Source: Flammulina velutipes
Lineage: Eukaryota; Basidiomycota; Agaricomycetes; Agaricales; Physalacriaceae
Reading direction: 5' to 3'
Assembly: GCA_011800155.1 (NCBI GenBank)
Contig: CM022372.1
Location: 2,728,001 to 2,792,000, forward strand
Length of the DNA stretch: 64,000 bases
The notes under the pieces are model-generated. The model was not told where the DNA came from. It worked only from the letters and a program-made list of their open reading frames with translations, and made no database searches. Each line of letters begins with the position of its first letter. Positions within the stretch are counted from its first letter, which is position 1. A program made the position numbers and the translations under genes. This document shows positions 8,901 through 20,761 of the stretch, piece after piece.

Positions 8901-11606
8901 TTACACTGTGGCTACAGCCCGGGGAAATTTCCTGTATATTACTGCTAGGGCTCGTGGCGTAGGTGGCATTGGAGGTGAGCGCCGTTTCTGGGATGGCCGC
9001 GGAGGATCGAATGGGGTGGCAGGAGGAGTTGGAGAGTCCATACGCACATCTGGATCCTCAAATGGAGACTGACGGGGAACATGCGATGAGACCCCCGTTC
9101 CGGTAGAGGACTCCGGCTTGCTCGTCTGAGCCAGATTTGGGTCAGATCGAGGAGGATCCATGTCGACGTCTTCATCATGAGCCTGTGTAGGTGCAGACGC
9201 GGACGTTGACTGGCCCTTTTGAGTCGGTTTGGGGGCAGATTGCTGTTGCTTGGGGCGAGGCTGAGGTGTTTCGAAGGAAGACAGGGGAACACCGTGACGC
9301 GAGTGGTTCGGGAGGGGCGGTGAAGGGGCCATCCCAGGTTTACAGTATGGTTTGTGGGCCGGGTAGTCAGCCACAGCACACTTCCTGCTGCAGTACCAAG
9401 GCTTGACATAGCGGTCACACTTACCGCCGCCTAATTAGGGAAGAAATAAGCAATCGTCATCGACTTGCTAGAAAACTTACATGTTTTCAGGACCCCCTTT
9501 TGTTCCGGCACTTGCCTACAATTTGCACACATGTACACGAACCGTAGCTTCTCGGTCGGGGGTAGAGTGTATCCTACGAACAGTGGCCTAGGTGCATTTG
9601 GTGGCACTGGAGGTCCCCGTGGTTCTTGGCTAGGTTCGGGAACATTCGATGGACCCGTAGGAGGGGAGGATGTGGCTGGAGAAGCCTTCGGAGGAGGATG
9701 TGGCTTGGGAGTGGTACCTGCCGGCGAGGAAGAGGAAGCTGGAGGAGCTTTCGGAGGAGCTTTCGGAGGAGCTTTCGGAGGAGCTTTCGGAGGAGCTTTC
9801 GGAGGAGCTTTCGGAGGAGCTTTCGGAGGAGGCTGTGATTTAGGAGGATTTGTTGTGATCCCAGGTGCACCTGCTGGTTTAAAGGAAGGAACCTTGGGAG
9901 GGGGAGCCGGCTGTGACTTGGGAGTAGCACCTGCCTGCGAAGAAGAGGAAGCTTTCGGAGGCTGTGATTTAGGATGCTTGGATGTAAAAGAAGGTGCACC
10001 TGCTGGCTTAAAGGAATGGGCCGTCGCAGGAGGTGGCTGGGGAGCATTTGGTGTACCTGTCGCCGTAGAGGAGGAAGGGGAGTTTTGAGGTTGCTCATCG
10101 TGCGGAGGGGAAGGCGCAGAAGGGGTGTCTTGCAATTCCTCGTTCTTCCAGCTCTCAAACATTGCATTGCAAAAATTATGCACTCGTTCCTTCGCAGCTA
10201 ATTCTCCATCATCGTCCTCTCCTCTCGCCGGCTTCTTTCTTTTTGTTTTCCGCTTCCCCATATCAGCCATAGGATCGTGACCGTTGGCTTTCATTTGTCG
10301 CATCTCCTCTGGCGTCGGAAAAACGTACAACGCCCGCTTCTCGTCCCCGTATTTAGACAAGAACGCTGACGGTGACATAGTCTTCCAATCACCGCTGGCG
10401 GCATCAGTCTGAAGACGCTTAATTGTAGGGAGCGCCACAGGCGAGTTTCTCCATCGGGCACGTTCGAAAGGAGGGAGCTCATTGAAATGAACTGGATCCC
10501 AAAAGTCGAGAGGAACCCCATCCCCCGGCGAAGGATCGCCTGATAACCTGACATCGATCATAGGTACATCGCTTGGCCATTCCACGCGTTTTTCGTGTTT
10601 CGCAAAACGAATGCCCGTCCGCGCCCTTCTCTGCATATCCTCTAGCATGCGGATGAACCACGAAGCAGCGGCGTCGCGGTTTGGCTTTGGTTTGCGGTAC
10701 CGAATCGGTTCATCTTCATCTTCCATTCGCTCGTCTTCAGACGTCGCTTGAGGGCTACCAACTAGGGCGACGAGCTCTGGCGAATATCCTTGCTTTCCGG
10801 CGAAAGATTCTCGGTGCTGAGCAAGCTGCAGCACAGTCAGTTAGACGAAATGGATTGATGTAGGAGCCAACGTACCCGTGCGCGAAAGGTTTGCGCGGCA
10901 TTCGCACGCGCGCGAGCCTCTGTGATACTAGGGGTTACCAGTTCCGACTTGAAACCCTTGCGCAGGAAGTAGAAAATGTAGTGGATGGCGATGTTGCAGA
11001 GGAGGAAGGGGTCATTCGATAAATGCACGTTGGGCTGCAGATGAGCATAGGCACCCTGACGGAGGAGGCGCCGAAAGGTCTGGATAGCTAGCTGGATATG
11101 CGCGACGTTGTAGTCCGTGTCGGGGCCCTCTCGTAGGTCGGGACGCCAGTGCTGGAATCCAGCTTGTGCCACCTCAACAAACATATTCCGAATGTGGTCC
11201 TGGGTGAGTTTACGAGCTTGCTGGATGGTCTTATTGTTGCTTTTGTTATATTCCTCGAAAACTTCAGAGCCGAGGCGTGTCAGCCTGAGGAGAGTTGCTG
11301 CATCCAAGACGACAGTTTGGAACCCCTCTTTAGGATTCCAGTTTTTGACACTGTACCGGTCAGCAAAGGCCTGCCTATCCTCCGATGTGGCTGAGATAGG
11401 TGGTTTCTGGGGGTTGAGGGCGAGCCAGATAAGTCGAATATGAAGATAGAGGGCTCTCTGTTAGACATGATGTGAGTTTTCTTTTATGTCTCTTCCACAA
11501 CTTAACGCACTGCAAGGCCAATTTCCTCAGGCTTTTTGCGGTATTCGTGAGGAGCGAGCTTTGATTGCGGGCCAGCGTCGGTATTGTCTTCGCTTCCGGA
11601 TGACAT
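8901..11606 (-). CDS. MYND zinc-finger protein with proline-rich repeats
   Basis: Complement join 11606-11511, 11457-10876, 10825-9481, 9430-8901; it sums to 2553 nt, 850 residues. The N-terminal about 220 residues form a helical domain I do not recognise. The middle is charged, then Pro/Ala/Lys/Ser-rich with a PPKA repeat. The MYND finger is split by the last intron: CANC, then C, C, and YCSRKC..H..C, the standard seven-cysteine/one-histidine order around residues 658-705. The C-terminal 150 residues are Pro/Ser-rich and disordered. MYND fingers bind short proline-containing peptides of partner proteins, so a scaffold or regulatory role is likely; no enzymatic SET domain is visible. It is divergent from the KOW gene across about 800 bp. 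Confidence 0.8.
9746..9830. repeat. 12-bp minisatellite encoding PPKA units
   Basis: About seven near-perfect tandem copies of a 12-bp unit (GAGCTTTCGGAG on the + strand) sit in frame inside the MYND gene and add Pro-Pro-Lys-Ala units. Copy number should vary between strains without frame change. Confidence 0.85.
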
Positions 11607-12409
11607 GGTCGGGATATACGAGAAGATCCTGTAGTCCTCGGTTCTGACTATGGTCAAAATGTGGAATGAAAGAACTCGTGTTGTGATCGGTTTCTATGAA
11701 TGCGTTGCAACACGGTGGTGTGATGAACGAGGACACGAGGAGGCCTTGCGAAGGCAAGCACGATCGATATACCCTGGCATCGTACAGCGCTGACAGCAAA
11801 TAATCGAGTCATGCGCAGATTCTTGGGATTGATTTAGTACATGTAGGCAGAGATATAATTGTTGATGTCTCGTACCGCGATTAAAGGCCAGGGCTGGCTG
11901 CCACCGACGTTGGTGTAAGCGCTGGCCTGCCACCGACCTATTGCTTCCTGGAACCTGGCGACATTTTCAATATCTTAATCCTTACTTCTATCTGAACTTC
12001 CTTACTTTGCTGATCTTAATTGTATTTATCTACATTAAAACTATTCTATTGCGTGCACACTCAATGAGTGCGCATACAAGCATGATGGTGGTTCCAGACG
12101 ACGATGGAAAACTTACGTAATTTTTCTCGACCAATAGATCAAGCACGTTCATCAAACGACTTGCGCGGAATTACCCGCCCAAGTCGTTTGATGAATGTGC
12201 GCTAACGTCCGTGTGTGAGAATTAGGTAAGCTTTCCATTCTTCCTCTTGCGCCACCAGCATCTACATACCTATCCTTCTTCGCCTATTCGTAAGTTTCAC
12301 CGTTAGTATATGTCATAGCTTTCTAGTGTAGTGTAAAGCAGTTATTTTAAAATATAAATGTCTGAATGTCTGGAATACTGGCTCATTAATCAAATTTACA
12401 GGACCCGTC
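11607..12409. other. Divergent intergenic region
   Basis: This is the shared upstream region of the MYND gene (-) and the KOW gene (+). Apart from the inverted-repeat element at 12102-12240, I see no gene. A TTTACAG just before the KOW start ATG could be the acceptor of a 5'-UTR intron. Confidence 0.4.
12102..12240. repeat. Long inverted repeat / foldback element
   Basis: The core arms are 21 bp with one mismatch (GCACGTTCATCAAACGACTTG at 12143-12163 and its complement at 12180-12200) around a 16-bp loop. Imperfect similarity continues outward to TGGAAA...TTTCCA at about 12105 and 12237. The whole 139-bp unit could fold into one hairpin. It resembles a small foldback transposon or MITE; no target-site duplication was resolved. 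Confidence 0.6.
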
Positions 12410-15329
12410 ATGTCAGTTCGCCCAACTCGCAATCCGTTCATTGACGACGAGGCTCAAGAAAATGACAGTGAGCCTGAAGAAGACGGTAGATTGCTCTATC
12501 AATTCGCGTGAAGATGAAACTAATGTAATTCTTCGCAGACCTCGACAGCTTCTTGGACGACAACACAGACATTCCAAGCGGGCAGGTCGCTGGACATAAT
12601 ATTGGAACAAGTGGCGCAGTGGAAGGTACACCGCCTGCCTTCATGACAAGGCTGCAGGTCATCATCGACGCGTATTCGCAACGCCCCATCCATCCCACAG
12701 AGGCAGCAGAGAGAGACGACGAAGACGACGAAGACGACGAAGACGACAATAACTCTGAGAGCGATGATGAACCTATACATGAGGGAGATGTAGCTGCACA
12801 TTTGCGTGTAACTGCTGAGGAAATAGCTGATCGCCCCGGCGTTGGCATACTGTGTTACAACCTTCGTTTCGTACGTGGGTTCTCTATATTGTAACGTATT
12901 TACTAATCTCCTGCTACCAGGGAAATACACAGCACATCTTGCGCAGAGTTGAACGCATCTCTGGCATGCGCGACCTATTGTGCGACTCTTGGATTACGCA
13001 TGGCGTCGGGTCCTCTCGTCATTTGTTTATTGTTTTCTTGGCCGACGAATCAACGAATATAGACACCAAACTAGCGAAACTCAAAAACGTTTGGAATATC
13101 GGAGACTCTGCTTTAAACCTCGAGGACGATGTGGACCAAGCATTCCTGTCAATGGCTAGTGCATTTATCGCTATTCACGGGTGCTTGGAGAAGCTCCCCA
13201 GACTCTTAGACGCGCGATCTGTCCGTCCGATCTTGGACCGTGAAGATCGCGTCACTACCCTCCTGGCACGCGTACGCCGGCGCCACCGTATGGATTGGGC
13301 GGGGAAATGGGTGGTAATCCGGGGTGGCGACTACGATGGAGATGTGGGCTTTGTGCGTCCTGGCCCTGCCATCTGGGACGTCATTGGGAGTCGGGGCAGC
13401 TGGGTGGAAGTTTTCGTAGTGCCACGAGTATTACACGAACCCAAACTCCCGGACTGCATGGACACCCTCAACGAAAATGGCAAACGACAAACTATGGGCA
13501 ACACAGAAGGACAGGTGAAGCGGCTCCGGTCAGAGAGAAATCCCTCCGTCGGTCGCCTGGATCCTCGTCTTTTGGTGGATCGCACGGATCTGACCCTTAC
13601 AACCGAAGGAAGAGACTTCCAGGTGTACGAGGAATTTGGCCTCAGAGTCTTCGCCACAGACCTTGAACTCATTCGAGTCCGGCCGAGATGCCTCACTCTT
13701 GCTCTGATGACTCCATGGCCTTTACGCCTGAAGTTTCAAGCATCGGACAATTCGCAGATCGACAAAGGGGCCCTACCACCTCCGACAATCTCCAAGCTCG
13801 AAGAAGACGAGCGCGTTATTCATGTGCCAAAACGTTGGGTGGGATACATGATAGAATGGCGAGGGGAAGACATTCTGGCGTACAGCGTCACAGATGGAGT
13901 CAGGGAAGAACGTCTGATCCCAGCTTCCGAAACCCAGAAGTATTTCGATGTAGGAGAGTACGTCGAGGTGGTCATATATTCTGAATCCTCTACGGAAGTT
14001 GCTGGCTCTGGGTGGGTCATACAGAACATACGGGGATCGCTCCTGGAGATATTTGCTCATCATCTCACACCAGAGGGGTACAGAGGAGAGGCCAGTTACA
14101 CAATTATCAGACATGTCGCTCACTGCTGAAAATCAATCTAGATGTATGACATTGAGCCAAACTTCTGTCGCGCCACTACTGGCTTCTGGAACGGTCCCAA
14201 CGCCCTACTTCGTCACGTTCCTGGAGCACCTCCCTTGGTTGACACTCTCACTGTGCGCCCTCAAGTCAATCTGCCGCATCACATGACCCTTCCGGACTAC
14301 CATACCGGACTTATTCCCTGGAAAGATGTGAATGTGATAGTCACTGGGAAGCATCAGTTCAAAGGGCAGCGAGCGAACGTTGTGGATGTCAGCATCATGC
14401 CAGGTGCCACGAAATCGGGATTACGAATTTCAGTGGTCATGTACAATTCGGTTGCACGCACTTCATTTCATGAGAATCTGGACTACGCTGACGTCCTTGA
14501 CGAAAGGTAAGTTGTTTCTTGTTTTGTTCATGTATCGACATTCTAATTTTGAAGAACGGGATGGCCTTTACGTGTAGCGTATCCATTAAGTCCTCGCCAC
14601 ATTCATGTCGGTTTCTGCGGCGACAAGGAGGACTGGCATCAGGAAATGGTTCGCCACTTCGGTCGAACCTATACCCTGAAAGATATCCACAACACCCTTC
14701 CACCGACCCTGGAGTTCGATACCGCTGGGGGGGGCGCATCCGCCTCAAACATCCTCGAAAGAGCGAAGCCGGAAGATTACTGGATAGGCCACGACTTTCT
14801 CAATGGTGTTGTGGTGCAGGTATTTCGCAAGAGCTCCCGGGCGGCCAAACCGAGAAGCATACCCGTTATGTATAGGGCCTCCAGAACTGCTGGAATGCCA
14901 GGTGAAATCTACGAGATAGATCTTCAAAAAGGAGGCATGAGGAAGGGAGGGCCACTGCCTCCTCAGGATCTTATTCCTCAACATCCGGGCCCGCGACCCA
15001 CTGCAGGGAAATGTTGGATGGTACTGGAGGGACCTTGGCAGGGAACGTATGTACGGCCTATCAGGTACATCCAGCATGCAGAGCAGTTCGAAGGACCAAG
15101 CGAGAAGACTGTCCCACATTGGGAATTATTCGAGGTGATACGAGAAGCTGGGAATGCATTTGCGGACGTCCCGACCGACAGGAGGCTGTTGATACGTGAT
15201 GACCACCTTATTGTGATAGGAGATAACCATCGGACTGTGCAGCTCAACAAACACCTGCAAGACCTCAAAGTAACGTCCCGCGTTGAGCCCAATAATCCAT
15301 GGATAGTACAATCATACGAGCGTACATAA
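12410..15329 (+). CDS. Spt5-like multi-KOW protein
   Basis: Join 12410-12485, 12539-12870, 12921-14090, 14142-14506, 14555-15329; 2718 nt, 905 residues. The acidic N-terminus (DDEDDEDDEDD) is followed by a globular region and at least three KOW-like hairpins: GKWVVIRGGDYDGDVGFV, WKDVNVIVTGKHQFKGQ and GKCWMVLEGPWQGTYV. This order (acidic tail, NGN-like region, KOW series) resembles the transcription elongation factor Spt5. Only weak NGN similarity is visible, so it is probably a diverged lineage-specific relative rather than the housekeeping SPT5. The intron 14091-14141 is GC-AG; it is the only junction found that keeps frame, and at 51 bp it matches its neighbours. Confidence 0.65.
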
Positions 15330-15553
15330 TTGTAGTCATAAACTTGTACATTAGATAAATGAATGCGTATCTTCTTGAACAAGCCCCCGGAGTGAGGCCC
15401 GTGTAACTTTCAGCATAACCGTGGTGAGTTGTGATATATATCTAATGTATGACTGACGCCCACTTTGCGTCCTAGATCCTGAGTAACGTTCAATAACGAG
15501 GGTTTGCGCAAGACATTCAAGGTATGATCAAATCATTAAAGAGACTATATGAT

Positions 15554-16704
15554 TCAATAACGATTAAGACAGCGCGTGGGTGATTCGAAAAATCCCTCCA
15601 TATTGGCGACGGGGCACAGAGGGCTTGGATGTGACCAGCTCGTGCAATTATCGCACTCCCAGTCAATGCATTTCCCCAAACCTCGGGCTGCAAGGAAGAA
15701 TGTTGCTGCTTTCCGGATCCAATCGCGGAACTCGTCGAAGAAAACCATGTCGTTGCTCGGTATATGCATATAGAGGTGGAAAAGGGAGCGCGCCCGCCCG
15801 CCCGAGCTGATCATGACGCCCTCGACAACTACGCTGTTGAGCACCGCGTCAATTTTGTATCGAGCCGTTTCCTCGTCCGTGATGTTGGCAGGGACTTCCA
15901 TATCAACACCGTTCATCATCTCCAGGAATCTGGGCTCGGACGCGAAAACCAAGATGATCCTCTGTCGGACTTCTTCATTGACCATCGTATCAACGCCAGG
16001 GAAGTGCATTCCATCAATTGTCATGATGTACGTCGGGACGGTGTTATCGTAAGAGACAATGAAGATAGTCTCTTCGGGGTGTTGAGAAACTCTCGATCAA
16101 CCAACTCAGTGGCGACAGCGGCGGTGAGATTGGACACCAGAAAAACACTCCATGTATCTCGGTGTTCGTTCTCGAGTGCTGATATGAGCACCCTCACCCT
16201 CGACACTCCTAGGCTGCCTTCAATCATCTCTTTTATCATCATCTCCGCGCCGTAACTGTCCTTGACCTCGATCATCGTTGGCTTCCAGAAGTAGGCGATA
16301 ACCTTCTGGCCTGGCAGTCGGTCCCAATTCGCAAGTTGGCCTTTGAGAATTCTGGATAAGATGATATCCTTCGTCCACCTATCAACGACGAGAGGAGAAC
16401 CGAGAGCCCTGGAATTGCAAGGCATTGTCTGGAGCGATTCACTTGCCTCGATCAGTGGACCGAGCTCGGCATCGTCCACGTACTCCGGGGGATTGTCCTC
16501 GTAGAGAGGGAGGTCATGGATTGACGGTGTATGTGGGACGATTGAGGAGGGTGGCAGCGAACCATCGGGAACTGGGTAGGTATTTTGTTTTGGCTACTCC
16601 TCTAGTTGAAGGACATTTCTCTTACCTTGGCTGTCAGAAGATATTCTCGGGAGAGCGACTGATCTGTGAAAGAGATTCCGTAGATAGCGCATTCTGCCGG
16701 GCAT
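15554..16704 (-). pseudogene. Unknown protein gene with a one-base frameshift
   Basis: Exons are complement 16704-16626 and 16571-15554; the total is one base short of a multiple of three. The frame ending ...DREFLNTP and the frame carrying EETIFIVSYDNTVPTYIMTID abut at about 16073, within a C-run, so a single missing C explains the break. The N-terminal part has an acidic PPEY motif and the C-terminal part a Cys/His/Trp-rich tail (CIDWECDNCTSW). I do not recognise the family. It may be a young pseudogene or a sequence error in the homopolymer. The KOW gene's 3' end faces it. Confidence 0.55.
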
Positions 16705-17436
16705 TGCTCTGTTCTCGAAGATGTCCAAGAAGTATTTCGTGAAAGAACCTCAATAATTGTGAGTGATCTATTTCATCGGATATCGACGCGTGTTTAAAAT
16801 GTGCTCAGGTCTCTGATCCGGAAACGATCACGTGACAGTAATTCACTATGTCGCACGAACATGAGCCAGTTACAATAGTTCGGAGATTCAGTACCAGACA
16901 AAAGTCGATCCTTGATTATTTCGACCCGTCAAAGGTTAATGTGTGCGTCTAGCTTCGCCATATAAATTCTCTGTTTCTTTTATCAAAATCACATATGAAT
17001 CATGATTGATTATTCCTTGATCTACACAAGTAGGGCCCGCCGACCTTCTTTCATTATCTTCTTTGGTGGGTGGCGTCCGCATGGCCGGACTACAATTCGA
17101 AACATTCTATTCATTTTAATTATTTTGCTCGAAATATATCAATAATGAATTAAATATATAAGTATTGTTTGAAACAGAACCCTGGTGGTACCACGGTGGC
17201 ACCACACGGTGTGTTGCCACGGTGGCACCACATGAGAATGCCACCCGTGTGAGGCTGCGAGTTCAAAAATGGCTCGGACAATCTCGTACGGGAGTTGACA
17301 GAGCATGCAATATTTTTATAGCAGTAACGCAAGATAAATTTGGGAAAAGGATGACGGTGGTCGAAAAGGAAGATGCCATCAAGATCGCTCATCTTGCTTT
17401 TTGACCACCACCAATCAACCACATCTGTCCTCAACA
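16705..17436. other. Intergenic with clustered GGTGGCACCAC dyads
   Basis: No gene is supported. Between about 17187 and 17246 a dyad-like motif (GTGGTACCAC, then CACGGTGGCACCAC twice) recurs within 60 bp upstream of the F-box-like gene. It may be a protein-binding cluster or a degenerate repeat. Confidence 0.4.
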
Positions 17437-18385
17437 ATGGCTCCCCAGCTTCCCTACGAGCTTGTTCGTGAAATATTTGAACTTGCGGCGTCTGAGAGCC
17501 TCCAAACGGCGTTCACCCTCATCCTAGTTTCGCACGAGGCGCGTAATTGGTGCGTACCCATATATTCACTGTTACTTTCCCCTAACATTTGTTAGGCTTG
17601 AATGTCAACTATACAACAAAGTGCACCTCAATAGCCTGGCCAGCCGAAAGGCATTCGAAAGATGCAGAATTGCGCGCGACGACGATGTGTTTTTCGCCAG
17701 CGTCGTTCGGCAGCTTTACGTCGCGTTGGATTCGACCTTACTCTTTGTCTGCACCAACATCACCCATCTTTATCTTCTGGAATACACAGATACTTATAAT
17801 TATAAGTACTGTTGTCTTTCCTCCCTACGACATCTTCAAAATCTCACCCACCTCGCTTTCTTTGGGCTTCCAGTGGACCATTCCTTCTCTTTCCCCCCGA
17901 AAATCACCCACCTGCAGTTCCGTTGCTACAGGTGGTCCGGCGACATCACCCTTAACGACCTGCAGTTCACTCACAACATCCCGTCTCTATCCCACATCTT
18001 TTTGGACTTTGCTTACTACGAATTTCAAACGTTCGCAGACGAACTGCCGGGTATTCTGGACACTCTTCCATCGCAGTGCTGTCATGTTGCCATCGTCGTG
18101 CCCCATCTCCACGGTTCAAATAGAGAGATATCAGCCGATAAGATTAAGAGCCTCCAGGAGCGGTACCATCCTCTGGTCTTCCTAGTTGACAGGAAGTTAG
18201 CCAGGGACGTATTCCACAACATCGTACATTGCGACAGAGTAGGGTTCCAGTTTTGGGACGAAATGGACAAGTTTTTGTCAAAAAAGGGCTTACAGCGGTC
18301 GATCCTGCTCACACAAACTGCCGATATCGACGCGTCCATCACATCACACAAGATATCCGACTTGAAATTTGCTCTTTTGCACTGA
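17437..18385 (+). CDS. F-box-like protein (intact member of a local family)
   Basis: Join 17437-17549 and 17596-18385; 300 residues. The N-terminus (APQLPYELVREIFELAA..LILVSHEARNW) is the short F-box-like helix pair common in Agaricomycete proteins. The rest has leucine-rich alternating segments (LTHLAFFGLP, ITHLQF, SLSHIFLDFA) like diverged LRRs. The likely role is substrate binding in an SCF-type ubiquitin ligase, inferred from the family. It is the only intact local copy: decayed relatives lie at 32438-33240, about 38030-38680 and, more weakly, about 42850-43100 and 44665-44830. Confidence 0.65.
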
Positions 18386-18725
18386 GTCCTTAAGGGCTCA
18401 AGCGCAGCCAGATGCCACATTTCTCTCTTTATTTCTCTCGAATCCTCAAGCACCGCCATCACCGTCCCGGAGTGCGCCATTCCCCTCGCAGGACACTCTG
18501 CCGCGCGACTTGCGATGGCCCTCCCATTTCCCGTCTGTCCCTTTCCACGTGGTCTCCGATTCTATCACTGTTCCTACTTCGTAGCATTCTTGCTATGGGA
18601 GGGAAAATTGGATGTGGCGTAGTGGAATTGAACGGCGGTGAGCTTCAACGCGATAACTCCTGCTGATGAGATGGTGAACGTTTTAACGATTTGCGTATTA
18701 CTAATACATGCTATTACAACGGTAA
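18386..18725. other. Convergent intergenic spacer
   Basis: This lies between the ends of the F-box-like gene (+) and P450-1 (-). No gene is seen. Confidence 0.4.
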
Positions 18726-20761
18726 TTAACAGTGTGGCATGCTGAGAACATTCACAAGTCCCTCAAACCTAGGTGTTATCTTACAGTTGAACGGCAGTGG
18801 GTGTCTATAAATCAGAAATTAGGTGAAAGGTCGGTAAGGCGACATCAAACTCACGCTAGCAAGCCGTCTGTGTAAGCTGTGACATCCGGGAGGATTGCCT
18901 TTCCGTCCGTGTCCTCTTCAGGCGCAATATTGAATGCCCATAAAAACGACGCTATCGCTATGAAAGCCGATTTTTCGGCAAAGAACCGACCAGGACAGAT
19001 CCTTCGACCAAAGCCGAATATACTCGTAGGGTGTGGTTCTGGGTTTGGGCCAATGAATCTAGCTGGATCGAATGCGGACGGGTTGCGATAGGTCGTTTCG
19101 TCGTGTAAGATAGCCCTGTCGGGAGGTTTAAACACAAGCTGGGTGATGAGAAATAGAGCCAGGTTACCAAGTATTCCCCGTTACAATTGAGCCTGTTTGG
19201 TGGCGCATTGGGTAGACATAATACGAAGAAGAGATACGGCATACCTGCAGGTATGAAGTAATCGTCATAAATATCGTCCGATACGGCTGCGTGCGCGATT
19301 GCTGGCAAACTGTTAGTATCGCATAGACACCAATGATATCATCTTTCTCACCCAAAGGTAGAACAGGCCTCCATCTCATAGATTCTAGAACAATGGCTTC
19401 AATATACTTCAGGTTATCATAGTCGTCGAAATTAGGTGGCCTATCTCGACCAACGATCTCATCTAACTCGGCTTGTGCGTGTGCAATCACTTTTGGGTGA
19501 CAGATGAGCGCAAGAACAGCAGTCAGAACAACGGAGACCGTCTATACCGTGACGCGTGAGTGCACACCAAGCGGACGCAGCGTAGGACGAATCGTGTCTG
19601 CTCCAGCGACAAATGATACACCAGCTGCGTTTCTAATGACAGTGGTCATATCAAAACCTGCCTGCTCTGTGGAACCAAAGGATTCCATATTCTCTGTGAC
19701 GAAACATGGCTCCGCCGTTCCAGCTGCCTAAGACGATCAAGTTATATTATTGCACGCCGAGGTAGTGTGCGAAGCTTACCATTTCATCTATAACACCACA
19801 AAATGGGTGATCCCGAGCCGCTATGGCCCATTTCGCGTTCTTCGTTGCGACCCGTTTGAACGAGGCGAACGGAAACCAGGCTGAGATCCTCAGTACATAC
19901 AGAAAGAAAATGCGAATAGCTTACTTGGGATCCGCTTCAACAATGGGAAAAAATCAACAAAGTAGTAGCCCGGTATCAAGGCATGTTGTAGTCCGCGAAG
20001 CGCCTTATCCGCGATCATGACTAGCTCATCGTCTTTCGCCTGAGCTTGGTAGCCATAGGCAATTCGAAGGATGGTTGACCCGGCATAACTTGGAATGCTC
20101 TCAGATTGAATATCCAGGTACTAGTAGTTCAGAACACACTTACTGGCGAACGTGACTAAAGAAGTCCTGCGGAGAGGCAAGTAGTTGCTGCAGTAGGGTA
20201 TGCGCGGCAGCCAGCTGTATGGGCTGATGTTTTGCAATGTCCTTGACTTGGAAATATTGATGGAAGACCTTTCGATGGAGTCTGAACTGAATGCTCAGAA
20301 GCAGTCAGTGGCCACCTTGAAGGTAATGACGAACCTCCACTCTTCTGAATATCGCATGTGAGCAAAGTCCCATCCCCATTGAGTGAGATCGTTGGCCATG
20401 TGGAATGCTGGCGTGGAGTCAAGATGATAATAGAAAAGCAGCTGTGATGTAAGGACGTACCAGGCCTGTCCGCGTAGTTGGCGGAGCGCTTTTCAAAAAG
20501 CTCGTTTGCGACCTTTGCCGAGTTGACAACTATAAAGGGCTGTCCAAAGACTTCAAGGGAGACGATATCGCCATATTGCGCTTTCATATCGGTGAAGACC
20601 AGAAATGCGTTGTCAGTCGGTCGGTTGAAGAGGTTGCCTACGAATGGGAGACCCTTCGGTCCAGGAGGCAGTGGGAGATGACTCCGAGTACGTCGACGTC
20701 TGAGGACAAATACCGCAGCAAAAGTGAAGAACAGAGACAAAACAAAATGGTATGTTGACAT
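18726..20761 (-). CDS. Cytochrome P450 copy 1, with a lost splice donor
   Basis: Eleven exons can be placed by alignment with P450-2, from 20761-20461 to 18804-18726; if all introns are removed they give 507 residues. Features are an N-terminal membrane anchor (STYHFVLSLFFTFAAVF), a PPGP hinge, an I-helix AGADT, a K-helix ExxR (ESMR), and the haem loop FGFGRRICPGRFF with the cysteine ligand. The intron at 19542-19592 starts with AT instead of GT: the donor reads ACG|ATTCG where the paralog has ACG|GTATG. It is the same length as the paralog's intron (51 bp). Retention introduces a stop, so the copy is probably non-functional unless an unusual splice is used. The likely role was a membrane-bound monooxygenase. 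Confidence 0.8.

Noticed and set aside
9465..10088. 207-codon plus-strand Gly/Phe-repeat ORF
   Set aside because: It is antisense to the PPKA repeat and MYND exon, whose frame and introns are confirmed by the zinc-finger residues.
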